From assembly GCF_040712315.1 (NCBI RefSeq), contig NC_134023.1:15633442-15697441 (forward strand): a DNA stretch of 64,000 nucleotides, in the 5' to 3' direction. The DNA is from Castanea sativa (Eukaryota > Streptophyta > Magnoliopsida > Fagales > Fagaceae). Made by a program: the position numbers and the translations under genes. A model generated the notes under the pieces. It searched no databases and had not been told where the DNA came from. It saw nothing but the letters and a program-made list of their open reading frames with translations. Shown in pieces: positions 1 to 12,414 of the stretch (its first letter is position 1; every line of letters begins with the position of its first letter).

Positions 1-111
1 GTTGGTTTTCACGAGTATCTCGCGAGTAAGGCCTTCTAGCGAGACACCCGCGAAATAATCTGTTTTGCTATTTTGTTCTATCTACTCCACTACATTCTCA
101 ACCACACTAAA
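1..111. other. Non-satellite left flank of the array
   Basis: The first 110 or so bases do not match the 1.6-kb unit that follows. They contain TCGCGAG-type palindromic motifs often seen in plant repeat DNA. From about position 112 the sequence matches the part of the unit just before the second candidate exon. This is either the left edge of the array or an insertion boundary inside it. No gene seen. Confidence 0.5.
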
Positions 112-274
112 TTATTGTTCGTCGGTATCTTACTCCAGGCCTCTACAGAGCCAATTCAAAAAATGAAAGTCACTTTTATGGGGAGCGGGGCCACCAGAGA
201 AATTTTAGTTTAGTGCGAATGGTTGAGAAGTATATTTAATGGACTTAGACATAATGAAATATAAATAGTTTGAA

Positions 275-1874
275 ATGTGTTTTCAATTGCATAAATATTT
301 TTGTTATTTTCTTTGCGTGGGTAAGGGACTTTTAGCGAGGAAAACTGTAAGGAGAACTTATTATAGTAAAAAACTTCATGGAGTTATGGAAAATTTGAGA
401 CTAGGCATTCCTGATAAAACAACCGTATTCTTATCTCATGGTTTCCTAATCAGTTTCTTTACAGCGATGAGAGAAGCTACTGTTAGAAACGCAATATTTG
501 GTTCAATCCTAGTTCAAAAAAATTGCTATGCCATCAGAAAGCATGCAGTTATCTGCTACAAATGTCAAATAAATATAGGTCGAATGATTTCTCTAGTTTT
601 TATTGGGTTACATAAGTTAGCTACACTAACGAATGAAATCTTTAAAGAATTTTTTGGATGAAAGTTTTTAACGTGTTTTACCTTGTTTTGTATTATGTGC
701 GGTCTCCTAATTCTCTCCAAGGTGTCAATTTTTTTTTTTTTTGAGTTTTATTTGAATTTCTCCGAAATTATCCTGAACATTTACTTAGTAATTCATTCCA
801 CGGGGTTGAAATCTACCTCGTGGATTCTGAGTATTGAGTTATTCTGATTACCGTATAGGGTATTTGGGAGTGGATTTAGGTTTTTGCTATTTGGGTTTCA
901 CCCCTTTTATGTGATACGTATAATAACTATTAACGTTTTTGTATAAAATTTAATTTCCCAACCCATAAGATGAGATGCTACCTAAAGCCTGCTAGGTAGT
1001 CGGTGGTCTGTGGTCAAACTGATTTACTATTATGTTTTCTTGTGTTTTAGTTTGATTTGATGAATATTTATGTAAATCAGTACCCAGAGCCTCTGCACTT
1101 CTTGGGAAGCCTCCAGAAAAGTTGGTAACCATATGTTTATGTTCACACATAACCATATATTTACGTTCAAGTTTAAACAGTACCATTTCATCAAATCCCG
1201 AAGTATTTTTTAACAACTCTAACGCTTGAAATTTGTTCTATGTAATATCAAACAAAATTATTCGAAACTGTAAAATTCTAATCCAGAATATAATTCGTTA
1301 CTTATTTTTGAATTTTAATTCCTTAATTTTAGAGCACGCAGTGCGTTTTTGCTAGTCTTTATATTTGCAAAGTTTATTGGCACAAAATTTGGTCTTCTGG
1401 TGGTATTTAGTCTTCGAAAGAAAGGCTCTTGCTATTTTCATTTGTCTCCATTATGATTGTAATGATACTTAATGAGTTCCATTTCGTCCACAAAAATTTC
1501 GGCCTCAAAATAGATCCAAAATTCGTACAAGTACGTACTAGTATTTCAAGCGCCCAGTACATACGGGCAACGGGTCGACTCTCTTTGTCATGCTCTACTT
1601 ACATCGATAAATGTTATGGATTACACCCTTCTAAAAGTAAGTTTCGTTCTTGTCCGCTTTATTATTTTGTTCTACCACACTAAATAAATTTATTTGTTGA
1701 CCCCTTTTAAATTATTGTTCGTCGGTATCTTACTCCAGGCCTCTGCAGAGCCAATTCAAAAAATGAAAGTCACTTTTATAGGGAGCGGGGCCACCAGAGA
1801 AATTTTAGTTTAGTGCGAATGGTTGAGAAGTATATTTAATGGACTTAGACATAGTGAAATATAAATAGTTTGAA
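275..1874 (+). repeat. Satellite unit 1
   Basis: Full 1600-bp unit, counted from the ORF1 ATG. ORF1 is 128 codons here because a TGT codon became TGA near 660. ORF2 (1429-1683) is open. The T tract after GGTGTCAA is 14 nt (729-742). Nearly identical to units 2-4. Confidence 0.9.
1429..1840 (+). pseudogene. Candidate two-exon gene fragment in the unit (ORF2 plus next exon), representative copy
   Basis: This is the strongest sign that the unit derives from a gene. The 84-codon frame begins at a TTG, not an ATG, with a hydrophobic stretch of about 20 residues (LLFSFVSIMIVMIL) that could be a membrane segment or part of one. At 1637 the frame meets AAAA|GTAAGT, and at 1737-1738 a CTCCAG acceptor, giving a T-rich intron of 102 bp. 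Joining 1636 to 1739 keeps the reading frame open through a second segment (residues like ANSKNESHFY) for about 33 codons, to a TAA near 1840. The same donor, acceptor and phase recur in other units. No start codon, no recognised domain. Coding now or only in the past cannot be told from sequence alone. Confidence 0.35.
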
Positions 1875-2345
1875 ATGTGTTTTCAATTGCATAAATATTT
1901 TTGTTATTTTCTTTGCGTGGGTAAGGGACTTTTAGCGAGGAAAACTGTAAGGAGAACTTATTATAGTAAAAAACTTCATGGAGTTATGGAAAATTTGAGA
2001 CAAGGCATTCCTGATAAAACAACCGTATTCTTATCTCATGGTTTCCTAATCAGTTTCTTTACAGTGATGAGAGAAGCTACTGTTAGAAACGCAATATTTG
2101 GTTCAATCCTAGTTCAAAAAAATTGCTATGCCATCAGAAAGCATGCAGTTATCTGCTACAAATGTCAAATAAATATAGGTCGAATGATTTCTCTAGTTTT
2201 TATTGGGTTACGTAAGTTAGCTACAATAACGAATGAAATCCTTAAAGAATTTATTGGATGTAAGTTTTTAACATTTTTTACCTTGTTTTGTATTATGTGC
2301 GGTCTCCTAATTCTCTCCAAGGTGTCAATTTTTTTTTTTTTTTGA
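1875..2345 (+). CDS. Recurrent unit ORF1, 156 codons, representative copy; unknown protein
   Basis: An ATG-initiated frame found at the same place in most units. The longest copies are at 1875-2345, 3474-3944, 5075-5545, 6676-7182, 8313-8789, 20466-20936 and 22059-22523. The predicted product has a basic N-terminal part (RKTVRRTYYSKK), a middle segment and a hydrophobic C-terminal stretch (FFTLFCIMCGLLILSKVS), then a Phe run encoded by the poly-T tract. A TATAAATAG box lies only about 9 nt upstream of the ATG, too close to be a normal core promoter for this start. Most differences between copies change the amino acid, so purifying selection is not obvious. It may be a decayed exon, a chance frame kept open by recent copying, or a small membrane protein. 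I do not recognise it. Confidence 0.2.
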   Translation: MCFQLHKYFCYFLCVGKGLLARKTVRRTYYSKKLHGVMENLRQGIPDKTTVFLSHGFLISFFTVMREATVRNAIFGSILVQKNCYAIRKHAVICYKCQINIGRMISLVFIGLRKLATITNEILKEFIGCKFLTFFTLFCIMCGLLILSKVSIFFFF

Positions 2346-3473
2346 GTTTTATTTCAATTTCTCCGAAATGATCCTGAACATTTACTTAGTAATTCATTCC
2401 ACGGGGTTGAAATCTACCTCGTGGATTCTGAGTATTGAGTTATTCTGATTACCGTATAGGGTATTTGGGAGTGGATTTAGGTTTTTGCTATTTGGGTTTC
2501 ACCCCTTTTATGTGATATGTATAATAACTATTAACGTTTTTGTATAAAATTTAATTTCCCAACCCATAAGATGAGATGCTACCTAAAGCCTGCTAGGTAG
2601 TCGGTGGTCTGTGGTCAAACTGATTTACTATTATGTTTTCTTGTGTTTTAGTTTGATTTGATGAATATTTATGTAAATCAGTACCCAGAGCCTCTGCACT
2701 TCTTGGGAAGCCTCCAGAAAAGTTGGTAACCATATGTTTATGTTTACACATAACCATATATTTACGTTCAAGTTTAAACAGTACCATTTCATCAAATCCC
2801 GAAGTATTTTTTATCAACTCTAACGCTTGAAATTTTTTCTATGTAATATCAAACAAAATTATTCGAAACTGTAAAATTCTAATCCAGAATATAATTCGTT
2901 ACTTATTTTTGAATTTTAATTCCTTAATTTTAGAGCACGCAGTGCGTTTTTGCTAGTCTTTATATTTGCAAAGTTTATTGGCACAAAATTTGGTCTTCTG
3001 GTGGTATTTAGTCTTCGAAAGAAAGGCTCTTGCTATTTTCATTTGTCTCCATTATGATTGTAATGATACTTAATGAGTTCCATTTCGTCCACAAAAATTT
3101 CGGCCTCAAAATAGATCCAAAATTCGTACAAGTACGTACTAGTATTTCAAGCGCCCAGTACATACGGGCAACGGGTCGACTCTCTTTGTCATGCTCTACT
3201 TACATCGATAAATGTTATGGATTACACCCTTCTAAAAGTAAGTTTCGTTCTTGTCCGCTTTATTATTTTGTTCTACCACACTAAATAAATTTATTTGTTG
3301 ACCCCTTTTAAATTATTGTTCGTCGGTATCTTACTCCAGGCCTCTCGAGCCAATTCAAAAAATGAAAGTCACTTTTATAGGGAGCGGGGCCACCAGAGAA
3401 ATTTTAGTTTAGTGCGAATGGTTGAGAAGTATATTTAATGGACTTAGACATAGTGAAATATAAATAGTTTGAA
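1875..3473 (+). repeat. Satellite unit 2
   Basis: Full 1599-bp unit, almost identical to units 1, 3 and 4. ORF1 has 156 codons and ORF2 84 codons (3030-3284). The T tract is 15 nt (2329-2343). The next-exon region near 3342 lacks two bases (CTCTCGAG instead of CTCTGCAGAG). Confidence 0.9.
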
Positions 3474-5074
3474 ATGTGTTTTCAATTGCATAAATATTTT
3501 TGTTATTTTCTTTGCGTGGGTAAGGGACTTTTAGCGAGGAAAACTGTAAGGAGAACTTATTATAGTAAAAAACTTCATGGAGTTATGGAAAATTTGAGAC
3601 AAGGCATTCCTGATAAAACAACCGTATTCTTATCTCATGGTTTCCTAATCAGTTTCTTTACAGTGATGAGAGAAGCTACTGTTAGAAACGCAATATTTGG
3701 TTCAATCCTAGTTCAAAAAAATTGCTATGCCATCAGAAAGCATGCAGTTATCTGCTACAAATGTCAAATAAATATAGGTCGAATGATTTCTCTAGTTTTT
3801 ATTGGGTTACGTAAGTTAGCTACAATAACGAATGAAATCCTTAAAGAATTTATTGGATGTAAGTTTTTAACATTTTTTACCTTGTTTTGTATTATGTGCG
3901 GTCTCCTAATTCTCTCCAAGGTGTCAATTTTTTTTTTTTTTTGAGTTTTATTTCAATTTCTCCGAAATGATCCTGAACATTTACTTAGTAATTCATTCCA
4001 CGGGGTTGAAATCTACCTCGTGGATTCTGAGTATTGAGTTATTCTGATTACCGTATAGGGTATTTGGGAGTGGATTTAGGTTTTTGCTATTTGGGTTTCA
4101 CCCCTTTTATGTGATATGTATAATAACTATTAACGTTTTTGTATAAAATTTAATTTCCCAACCCATAAGATGAGATGCTACCTAAAGCCTGCTAGGTAGT
4201 CGGTGGTCTGTGGTCAAACTGATTTACTATTATGTTTTCTTGTGTTTTAGTTTGATTTGATGAATATTTATGTAAATCAGTACCCAGAGCCTCTGCACTT
4301 CTTGGGAAGCCTCCAGAAAAGTTGGTAACCATATGTTTATGTTTACACATAACCATATATTTACGTTCAAGTTTAAACAGTACCATTTCATCAAATCCCG
4401 AAGTATTTTTTATCAACTCTAACGCTTGAAATTTTTTCTATGTAATATCAAACAAAATTATTCGAAACTGTAAAATTCTAATCCAGAATATAATTCGTTA
4501 CTTATTTTTGAATTTTAATTCCTTAATTTTAGAGCACGCGGTGCGTTTTTGCTAGTCTTTATATTTGCAAAGTTTATTGGCACAAAATTTGGTCTTCTGG
4601 TGGTATTTAGTCTTCGAAAGAAAGGCTCTTGCTATTTTCATTTGTCTCCATTATGATTGTAATGATACTTAATGAGTTCCATTTCGTCCACAAAAATTTC
4701 GGCCTCAAAATAGATCCAAAATTCGTACAAGTACGTACTAGTATTTCAAGCGCCCAGTACATACGGGCAACGGGTCGACTCTCTTTGTCATGCTCTACTT
4801 ACATCGATAAATGTTATGGATTACACCCTTCTAAAAGTAAGTTTCGTTCTTGTCCGCTTTATTATTTTGTTCTACCACACTAAATAAATTTATTTGTTGA
4901 CCCCTTTTAAATTATTGTTCGTCGGTATCTTACTCCAGGCCTCTGCAGAGCCAATTCAAAAAATGAAAGTCACTTTTATAGGGAGCGGGGCCACCAGAGA
5001 AATTTTAGTTTAGTGCGAATGGTTGAGAAGTATATTTAATGGACTTAGACATAGTGAAATATAAATAGTTTGAA
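3474..5074 (+). repeat. Satellite unit 3
   Basis: Full 1601-bp unit. ORF1 (3474-3944) is identical at the protein level to that of unit 2, and ORF2 (4629-4883) to those of units 1 and 2. T tract 15 nt (3928-3942). One visible difference is GCACGCGG for GCACGCAG near 4536. Confidence 0.9.
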
Positions 5075-6675
5075 ATGTGTTTTCAATTGCATAAATATTT
5101 TTGTTATTTTCTTTGCGTGGGTAAGGGACTTTTAGCGAGGAAAACTGTAAGGAGAACTTATTATAGTAAAAAACTTCATGGAGTTATGGAAAATTTGAGA
5201 CTAGGCATTCCTGATAAAACAACCGTATTCTTATCTCCTGGTTTCCTAATCAGTTTCTTTACAGTGATGAGAGAAGCTACTGTTAGAAACGCAATATTTG
5301 GTTCAATCCTAGATCAAAAAAATTGCTATGCCATCAGAAAGCATGCAGTTATCTGCTACAAATGTCAAATAAATATAGGTCGAATGATTTCTCTAGTTTT
5401 TATTGGGTTACGTAAGTTAGCTACAATAACGAATGAAATCCTTAAAGAATTTATTGGATGTAAGTTTTTAACATTTTTTACCTTGTTTTGTATTATGTGC
5501 GGTCTCCTAATTCTCTCCAAGGTGTCAATTTTTTTTTTTTTTTGAGTTTTATTTCAATTTCTCCGAAATGATCCTGAACATTTACTTAGTAATTCATTCC
5601 ACGGGGTTGAAATCTACCTCGTGGATTCTGAGTATTGAGTTATTCTGATTACCGTATAGGGTATTTGGGAGTGGACTTAGGTTTTTGCTATTTGGGTTTC
5701 ACCCCTTTTATGTGATATGTATAATAACTATTAACGTTTTTGTATAAAATTTAATTTCCCAACCCATAAGATGAGATGCTACCTAAAGCCTGCTAGGTAG
5801 TCGGTGGTCTGTGGTCAAACTGATTTACTATTATGTTTTCTTGTGTTTTAGTTTGATTTGATGAATATTTATGTAAATCAGTACCCAGAGCCTCTGCACT
5901 TCTTGGGAAGCCTCCAGAAAAGTTGGTAACCATATGTTTATGTTTACACATAACCATATATTTACGTTCAAGTTTAAACAGTACCATTTCATCAAATCCC
6001 GAAGTATTTTTTATCAACTCTAACGCTTGAAATTTTTTCTATGTAATATCAAACAAAATTATTCGAAACTGTAAAATTCTAATCCAGAATATAATTCGTT
6101 ACTTATTTTTGAATTTTAATTCCTTAATTTTAGAGCACGCAGTGCGTTTTTGCTAGTCTTTATATTTGCAAAGTTTATTGGCACAAAATTTGGTCTTCTG
6201 GTGGTATTTAGTCTTGGAAAGAAAGGCTCTTGCTATTTTCATTTGTCTCCATTATGATTGTAATGATACTTAATGAGTTCCATTTCGTCCACAAAAATTT
6301 CAGCCTCAAAATAGATCCAAAATTCGTACAAGTACGTACTAGTATTTCAAGTGCCCAGTACATACGGGCAACGGGTAGACTCTCTTTGTCATGCTCTACT
6401 TACATCGATAAGGGTTGTGGATTACACCCTTCTAAAAGTAAGTTTCGTTCTTGTCCGCTTTATTATTTTGTTCTACCATACTAAATAAATTTATTTGTTG
6501 ACCCCTTCTAAATTATTGTTTGTCGGTATCTTACTCCAGGCCTCTGCATAGCCAATTCAAAAAATGAAAGTCACTTTTATGGGGAGCGGGGCCACTAGAG
6601 AAATTTTAGTTTAGTACGAATGGTTGAGAAGTATATTTAATGGACTTGGCCATAATGAAATATAAATAGTTTGAA
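5075..6675 (+). repeat. Satellite unit 4
   Basis: Full 1601-bp unit. ORF1 (5075-5545, 156 codons) has two private changes, His to Pro and Val to Asp. ORF2 (6230-6484) begins to diverge from the left three units (Gly to Ser, an altered C-terminus), marking the edge of the most recently homogenised block. Confidence 0.9.
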
Positions 6676-7129
6676 ATGTGTTTTCAATTGCATAAATATT
6701 TTTGTTATTTTCTTTGCGTGGGTAAGAGACTTTTAGCGAGGAAAACTGTAAGGAGAACTTATTATAGTAAAAAACTTCATGGAGTTATGGAAAATTTGAG
6801 ACTAGGCATTCCTGATAAAACAACGGTATTCTTATCTCGTGGTTTCCTAATCAATTTCTTTACAGCGATGAGAGAAGCTACTGTTAGAAACGGAATATTT
6901 GGTTCAATCCTAGTTCAAAAAAATCGCTATGCCATCAGAAAGCATGCAGTTATCTGCTACAAAGGTCGAATAAATAATATTGGTCAAATGATTTCTCTAG
7001 TTTTTATTGGGTTACGTAAGTTAGCAACATTAACAAATGAAATCCTTAAAGAATTTTTTGCATGTAAGTTTTTAACGTTTTTTACCTTGTTTCGTATTAT
7101 GTTCGGGCTCCTAATTCTCTCAAAGGTGT

Positions 7130-7175
<46 letters not shown>

Positions 7176-8312
7176 CTTTTGAGTTTTGTTCGAATTTCAC
7201 TGAAATTATCCTAAACATTTACTTAGTAATTCATTCCACGGGGTTGAAATCTACCACGTGGATTTTGAATATTGAGTTATTCTGATTACCGTATAGGGTA
7301 TTTGGGAGTGGATTTAAGTTTTTGCTAGTTGGGTTTCACCCCTTTTATGTGATATGTATAATAACTATTAATGTTTTCGTATAAAATTTAATTTCCCAAC
7401 CCATAAGAAGAGATGCTACCTAAAGCCTGCTAGGTAGTAGGTGGTCTGCGGTCAAACTGATTTACTATTATGTTTTCTTGCGTTTTAGTTTGATTTGATG
7501 AATATTTATGTAAATCAGTACCCAGAGCTTCTGCCCTTCTTGGGATGCCTCCAGAAAAGTTGGTAACCATATGTTTATGTTTACACATAACCATATATTT
7601 ACGTTTAAGTTTAAACAGTACCATTTCATCAAATCCCAAAGTAGTTTTTATCAACTCTATCGCTTGGAATTTGTTGTATATAATATCAAACAAAATTATT
7701 CGAAATTGTAAAATTCTAATCCAGAATATAATTCGTTACTTATTTTTGAATTTTAATTCCTTAATTTTAGAGCACTTAGTTCGTTTTTGCTAGTCTTTAT
7801 ATTCGCAAAGTTTATTGGCACAAAATTTGGTCTTATGGTGGTATTTTGTCTTGGAAAGAAAGGCTCTTGCTATTTTCATTTGTCTCCATTATAATTGTAA
7901 TGATACTTAATGAGTTCCATTTCGTCCACAAAAATTTCTTCCTCAAAATAGATCCCAAATTCGTACAAGTACGTACTAGTATTTCAAGTGCCCAGTATAT
8001 ACGGGCAACGGGTTGACTCTCTCTGTCATGCTCTACTTACATCGATAAGAGTTATGGATTACACCCTTCTAAAAGTAAGTTTCGTTCTTGTCCGCTTTAT
8101 TATTTTGTTCTACCATACTAAATAAATTTATTTGTTGACCCCTTCTAAATTATTGTTCGTCGGTATCTTACACCAGGCCTCTACGTAGCCAATTCAAAAA
8201 ATGAAAGTCACTTTTATGGGGAGCGGGGCCACTAGAGAAATTTTAGTTTAGTTCGAATGGTTGAGAAGTATATTTAATGGACTTGGCCATAATGAAATAT
8301 AAATAGTTTGAA
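6676..8312 (+). repeat. Satellite unit 5, very long T tract
   Basis: 1637-bp unit, longer than its neighbours because of a pure run of about 40 T (7132-7171) after GTGTCA. ORF1 runs through the T tract to 7182 (168 codons). It has a three-base insertion giving RINNIG for QINIG. ORF2 near 7867 is broken by a CGA-to-TGA type stop near 8012. Confidence 0.85.
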
Positions 8313-9596
8313 ATGTGTTTTCAATTGCATAAAATTTTTTGTTATTTTCTTTGCGTGGGTAAGAGACTTTTAGCGAGGGAAACCGTAAGGAGAACTTATT
8401 ATAGTAAAAAACTTCATGGAGTTATGGAAAATTTGAGACTGGACATTACTGATAAAACAATGGTATTCTTATTTTGTGGATTCCTAATTAGTTTCTTTAC
8501 AGTTATGAGAGAAGCTACTGTTAGAAACGCAATATTTGGTTCAATCCTAGTTCAACAAAATCGCTATGCCATCAGAAAGCATGCAGTTATCTGCTACAAA
8601 GGTCGAATAAATAATATAGGTCGAATGATTTCTCTAGTTTTTATTGGGTTACGTAAGTTAGCTACATTAACAAATGAAATCCTTAAAGAATTTTTTGCAT
8701 GTAAGTTTTTAACGTTTTTTACCTTGTTTTGTATTATGTTCGGGCTCCTAATTCTCTCGAAGGTGTCAGTTTTTTTTTTTTTTTTTTAAAAAACTTTTGA
8801 GTTTTATTCGAATTTCACCGAAATTATCCTAAACATTTACTTAGTAATTCATTCCACGGGGTTGAAATCTACCTCGTGGATTCTGAATATTGAGTTATTC
8901 TGATTACCGTATAGGGTATTTGGGAGTGGATTTAAGTTTTTGCTAGTTGGGTTTCACCCCTTCTATGTAATATCAAACAAATTTATTCGAAACTGTAAAA
9001 TTCTAATCCTGAGTATAATTCGTTACTTATTTTTGAATTTTAATTCCTTAGTTTTAGAGCACGTAGTGCGTTTTTGCTAGTCTTTATATTCGCAAAGTTT
9101 ATTGGCACAAAATTTGGTCTTCTGGTGGTATTTAGTCTTGGAAAGAAAGGCTCTTGCTAATTTCATTTGTCTCCATTATGATTGTAATGATACTTAATGA
9201 GTTCCATTTCGTCCACAGAAATTTCAGCCTCAAAATAGATCCATAATTCGTACAAGTATGTACTAGTATTTCAAGTGCCCTGTACATACGGGCAACGGGT
9301 CGACTCTCTTTGTCATGCTCTACTTACATCGATAGGGGTTATGGATTACACCCTTCTAAAAGTAAGTTTCGCTCTTGTCCGCTTTATTATTTTGTTCTAC
9401 CATACTAAATAAATTTATTTGTTGACCCGTTCAAAATTATTGTTTGTCGGTATCTTACTCCAGGGCTCTACATAGCCAATTCAAAAAATGAAAGTCACTT
9501 TTATGGGGAGCGGGGCCACCTGAGAAATTTTAGTTTTGTTCGAATGGTTGAGAAGTATATTTAATAGACTTGGCCATAATGAAATATAAATAGTTT
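8313..9596 (+). repeat. Satellite unit 6, short variant with 330-bp deletion
   Basis: Unit of about 1284 bp. About 330 bp are missing between CCCCTTCTATGT and AATATCAAAC (junction near 8968). That removes the AT-rich stretch and the AACCATAT repeat pair. ORF1 is open (8313-8789, 158 codons). ORF2 near 9159 has a TAA stop. Confidence 0.85.
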
Positions 9597-10047
9597 GATC
9601 AATTGCATAAATATTTTTGTTATTTTCTTTGCGTGGGTAAGAGACTTTTAGCGAGGGAAACCGTAAGGAGAACTTATTATAGTAAAAAACTTCATGGCGT
9701 TATGGAAAATTTGAGATTGGGCGTTACTGATAAAACAATGGTATTCTTATCTTGTGGATTCCTAATCAGTTTCTTTACAGTTATGAGAGAAGCTACTGTT
9801 AGAAACGCAATATTTGGTTCAATCCTAGTTCAACAAAATCGCTATGCCATCAGAAAGCATGCAGTTATCTGCTACAAAGGTCGAATAAATAATATAGGTC
9901 GAATGATTTCTCTAGTTTTTATTGGGTTACGTAAGTTAGCTACATTAACAAATGAAATCCTTAAAGAATTTTTTGCATGTAAGTTTTTAACGTTTTTTAC
10001 CTAGTTTTGTATTATGTTCGGGCTCCTAATTCTCTCGAAGGTGTCAG

Positions 10048-10079
<32 letters not shown>

Positions 10080-10883
10080 TTTGAGTTTTATTCGAATTTC
10101 ACCGAAATTATCCTAAACATTTACTTAGTAATTCATTCCACGGGGTTGAAATCTACCTCGTGGATTCTGAATATTGAGTTATTCTGATTACCGTATAGGG
10201 TATTTGGGAGTGGATTTAAGTTTTTGCTAGTTGGGTTTCACCCCTTCTATGTAATATCAAACAAATTTATTCGAAACTGTAAAATTCTAATCCTGAGTAT
10301 AATTCGTTACTTATTTTTGAATTTTAATTCCTTAATTTTAGAGCACGTAGTGCGTTTTTGCTAGTCTTTATATTCGCAAAGTTTATTGGCACAAAATTTG
10401 GTCTTCTGGTGGTATTTAGTCTTGGAAAGAAAGGCTCTTGCTATTTTCATTTGTCTCCATTATGATTGTAATGATACTTAATGAGTTCCATTTCGTCCAC
10501 AAAAATTTCAGCGTCAAAATAGATCCAAAATTCGTACAAGTACGTACTAGTATTTCAAGTGCCCAGTACATACGGGCAACGGGTCGACTCTCTTTGTCAT
10601 GCTCTACTTACATCAATAAGGGTTATGGATTACACCCTTCTAAATGTAAGTTTCGTTCTTGTCCGCTTTATTATTTTGTTCTACCATACTAAATAAATTT
10701 ATTTGTTGACCCCTTCTAAATTATTGTTCGTCGGTATCTTACTCTAGGCCTCTACGTAGCCAATTCAAAAAATGAAAGTCACTTTTATGGGGAGCGGGGC
10801 CACCAGAGAAATTTTAGTTTAGTTCGAATGGTTGAGAAGTATATTTAATGGAGTTGGCCATAATGAAATATAAATAGTTTGAA
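9597..10883 (+). repeat. Satellite unit 7, same short variant
   Basis: Unit of about 1287 bp with exactly the same internal deletion junction as unit 6 (near 10248), so the two share one deletion event. The ORF1 start is lost by a small deletion (TTTGATCAATTG instead of TTTGAAATGTGTTTTCAATTG-like sequence), and a TAG interrupts it near 10002. ORF2 is open (10438-10692). T tract about 27 nt. Confidence 0.85.
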
Positions 10884-12414
10884 ATGTGTTTTCAATTGCA
10901 TAAATATTTTTGTTATTTTCTTTGCGTGGGTAAGAGACATTTAGCGAGGGAAATCGTAAGGAGAACTTATTATAGTAAAAAACTTCATGGAGTTATGGAA
11001 AATTTGAGACTAGGCATTCCTGATAAAACAACGGTATTCTTATGTCGTGGTTTCCTAATCAGTTTCTTTACAATGATGGGAGAAACTACTGTTAGGAATG
11101 CAATATTTTGTTCAATCCTAGTTCAAAAAAATCTCTATGCCATCAGAAAGCATGCAGTTATCTGCTGCAAAGGTCAAATTAATATAGGTTGAATGATTTC
11201 TCTAGTTTTTAGAGGGTTGCGTACGTTAGCTAAATTAACGAATGAAATCCTTAAAGAATTTTTTGGATGTAAGTTTTTAACATTTTTTTACCTTGTTTTG
11301 TATTATGTGCGGTCTCCTAATTCTCTCCAAGGTGTCGTTGTTTTTTTTAACTTTTGAGTTTTATCCAAATTTCACCGACATTATCCTAAACATTTACTTA
11401 GCAATTCATTCCACGGGGTTGAAATCTACCTCGTGGATTTTGAGTATGTAGTTATACTAATTATCGTATAGGGTATTTGGGAGTGGATTTAAGTTTTTGC
11501 TATGTGGGTTTCTCCCCTTTTATGTGATATGTATAATAACTATTAACGTTTTTGTATATAATTTAATTTCCCAACCCATTAGACGAGATGCTCCCTAAAG
11601 CCTGCCAGGTAGTCGATGGTATGTGGTCAAACTGATTTACTCTTGTGTTTTCTTTTGTTTTAGTCTGATTTGTTGAATATTTATGTAAATCGGTACCTAG
11701 AGACTCTGAAATTCATTGAGTGCCTCCAGAAAAGTTGGAGCAAAAAGGTAACCATATGTTTATGTACACATAACCATATATTTACGTTTTATTTTTAACA
11801 GTACCATATCATCAAACTCCAAAGTATTTTTAATCAACTCTAACGCTTGAAATTTGTTGTATATAATATCAAACAAAATTATTCAAAACTATAAAACTCT
11901 AATCCAGAATCTAATTCCTTAATTATTTTGGCATTTTAATTCCTTAATTTTAGGGCACTTATTGCGTTTTTGCTTGTCTTTTTATTTGGTAAGTTTATTG
12001 GCACAATATTTGGTCTTCTTGTAGTATTTAGACTTGGGAAGAAAGGCTATTGCTATTTTCGTTTAGCTCCATTAAGATTGCAATGATACTTTTTGGATTC
12101 CTTTTTGTCCACAAAAATTTCAGCCTCAAGATAGATCCAAAATTCATACAAGTACGTACTAGTATTTCAAGTGCCCAGTACATACGGGCAACAGGTCAAA
12201 TCTCTTTGTCATGCTCTACTTACATGGATAAGGGTTATGGATTACACTTTTCTAAAAGTAAGTTTCATTTTTGTCTACTTTATTATTTTGTTCTTCTATA
12301 CTAAATAAATTTATTTGTTGACCCCTTCTATATTATTGTTCGTCAGTATCATACTCTAGGCCTCTACATAGCCAATTCCAAAAATGCAAGCCTTTTTTAT
12401 GGGGAGCGGGGCCA
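10884..12414 (+). repeat. Satellite unit 8
   Basis: Unit of normal structure that joins the divergent B-type spacer near 12414. ORF1 stops early (10884-11192, 102 codons). ORF2 (12050-12304) is the divergent form that precedes the extra exon-like segment described separately. Confidence 0.85.

Larger units (their letters stand above)
112..12414 (+). repeat. 1.6-kb tandem array, segment 1
   Basis: Eight head-to-tail copies of one AT-rich unit. Each copy shows the same landmarks in order: a TATAAATAG-like box just before an ATG (ORF1), a poly-T tract of variable length, a GTGATATG-type AT-rich stretch, a pair of AACCATAT repeats, a TTG-initiated 84-codon frame (ORF2), GTAAGT, and a CTCCAG acceptor-like site. 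The conserved palindrome AGTACGTACT lies inside ORF2. Unit length is 1599-1601 bp for the first four full copies, then varies by indels. The array resumes after each interruption further right. I recognise no known satellite or gene family. Confidence 0.9.

Noticed and set aside
275..283. TATAAATAG box as a promoter for ORF1
   Set aside because: Only about 9 nt upstream of the ATG, too close for a normal plant transcription start before that ATG. Kept as a landmark only.
1429..1683. 84-codon frame as a complete small gene
   Set aside because: Starts at TTG, not ATG, in every copy, and ends by running into a GTAAGT donor-like site. An internal exon fragment is a better reading.
2593..2817. 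74-codon minus-strand frame repeated in many units
   Set aside because: Recurs only because the unit recurs. It overlaps the AACCATAT repeat pair and its length varies with indels. No motif, no upstream promoter-like sequence.
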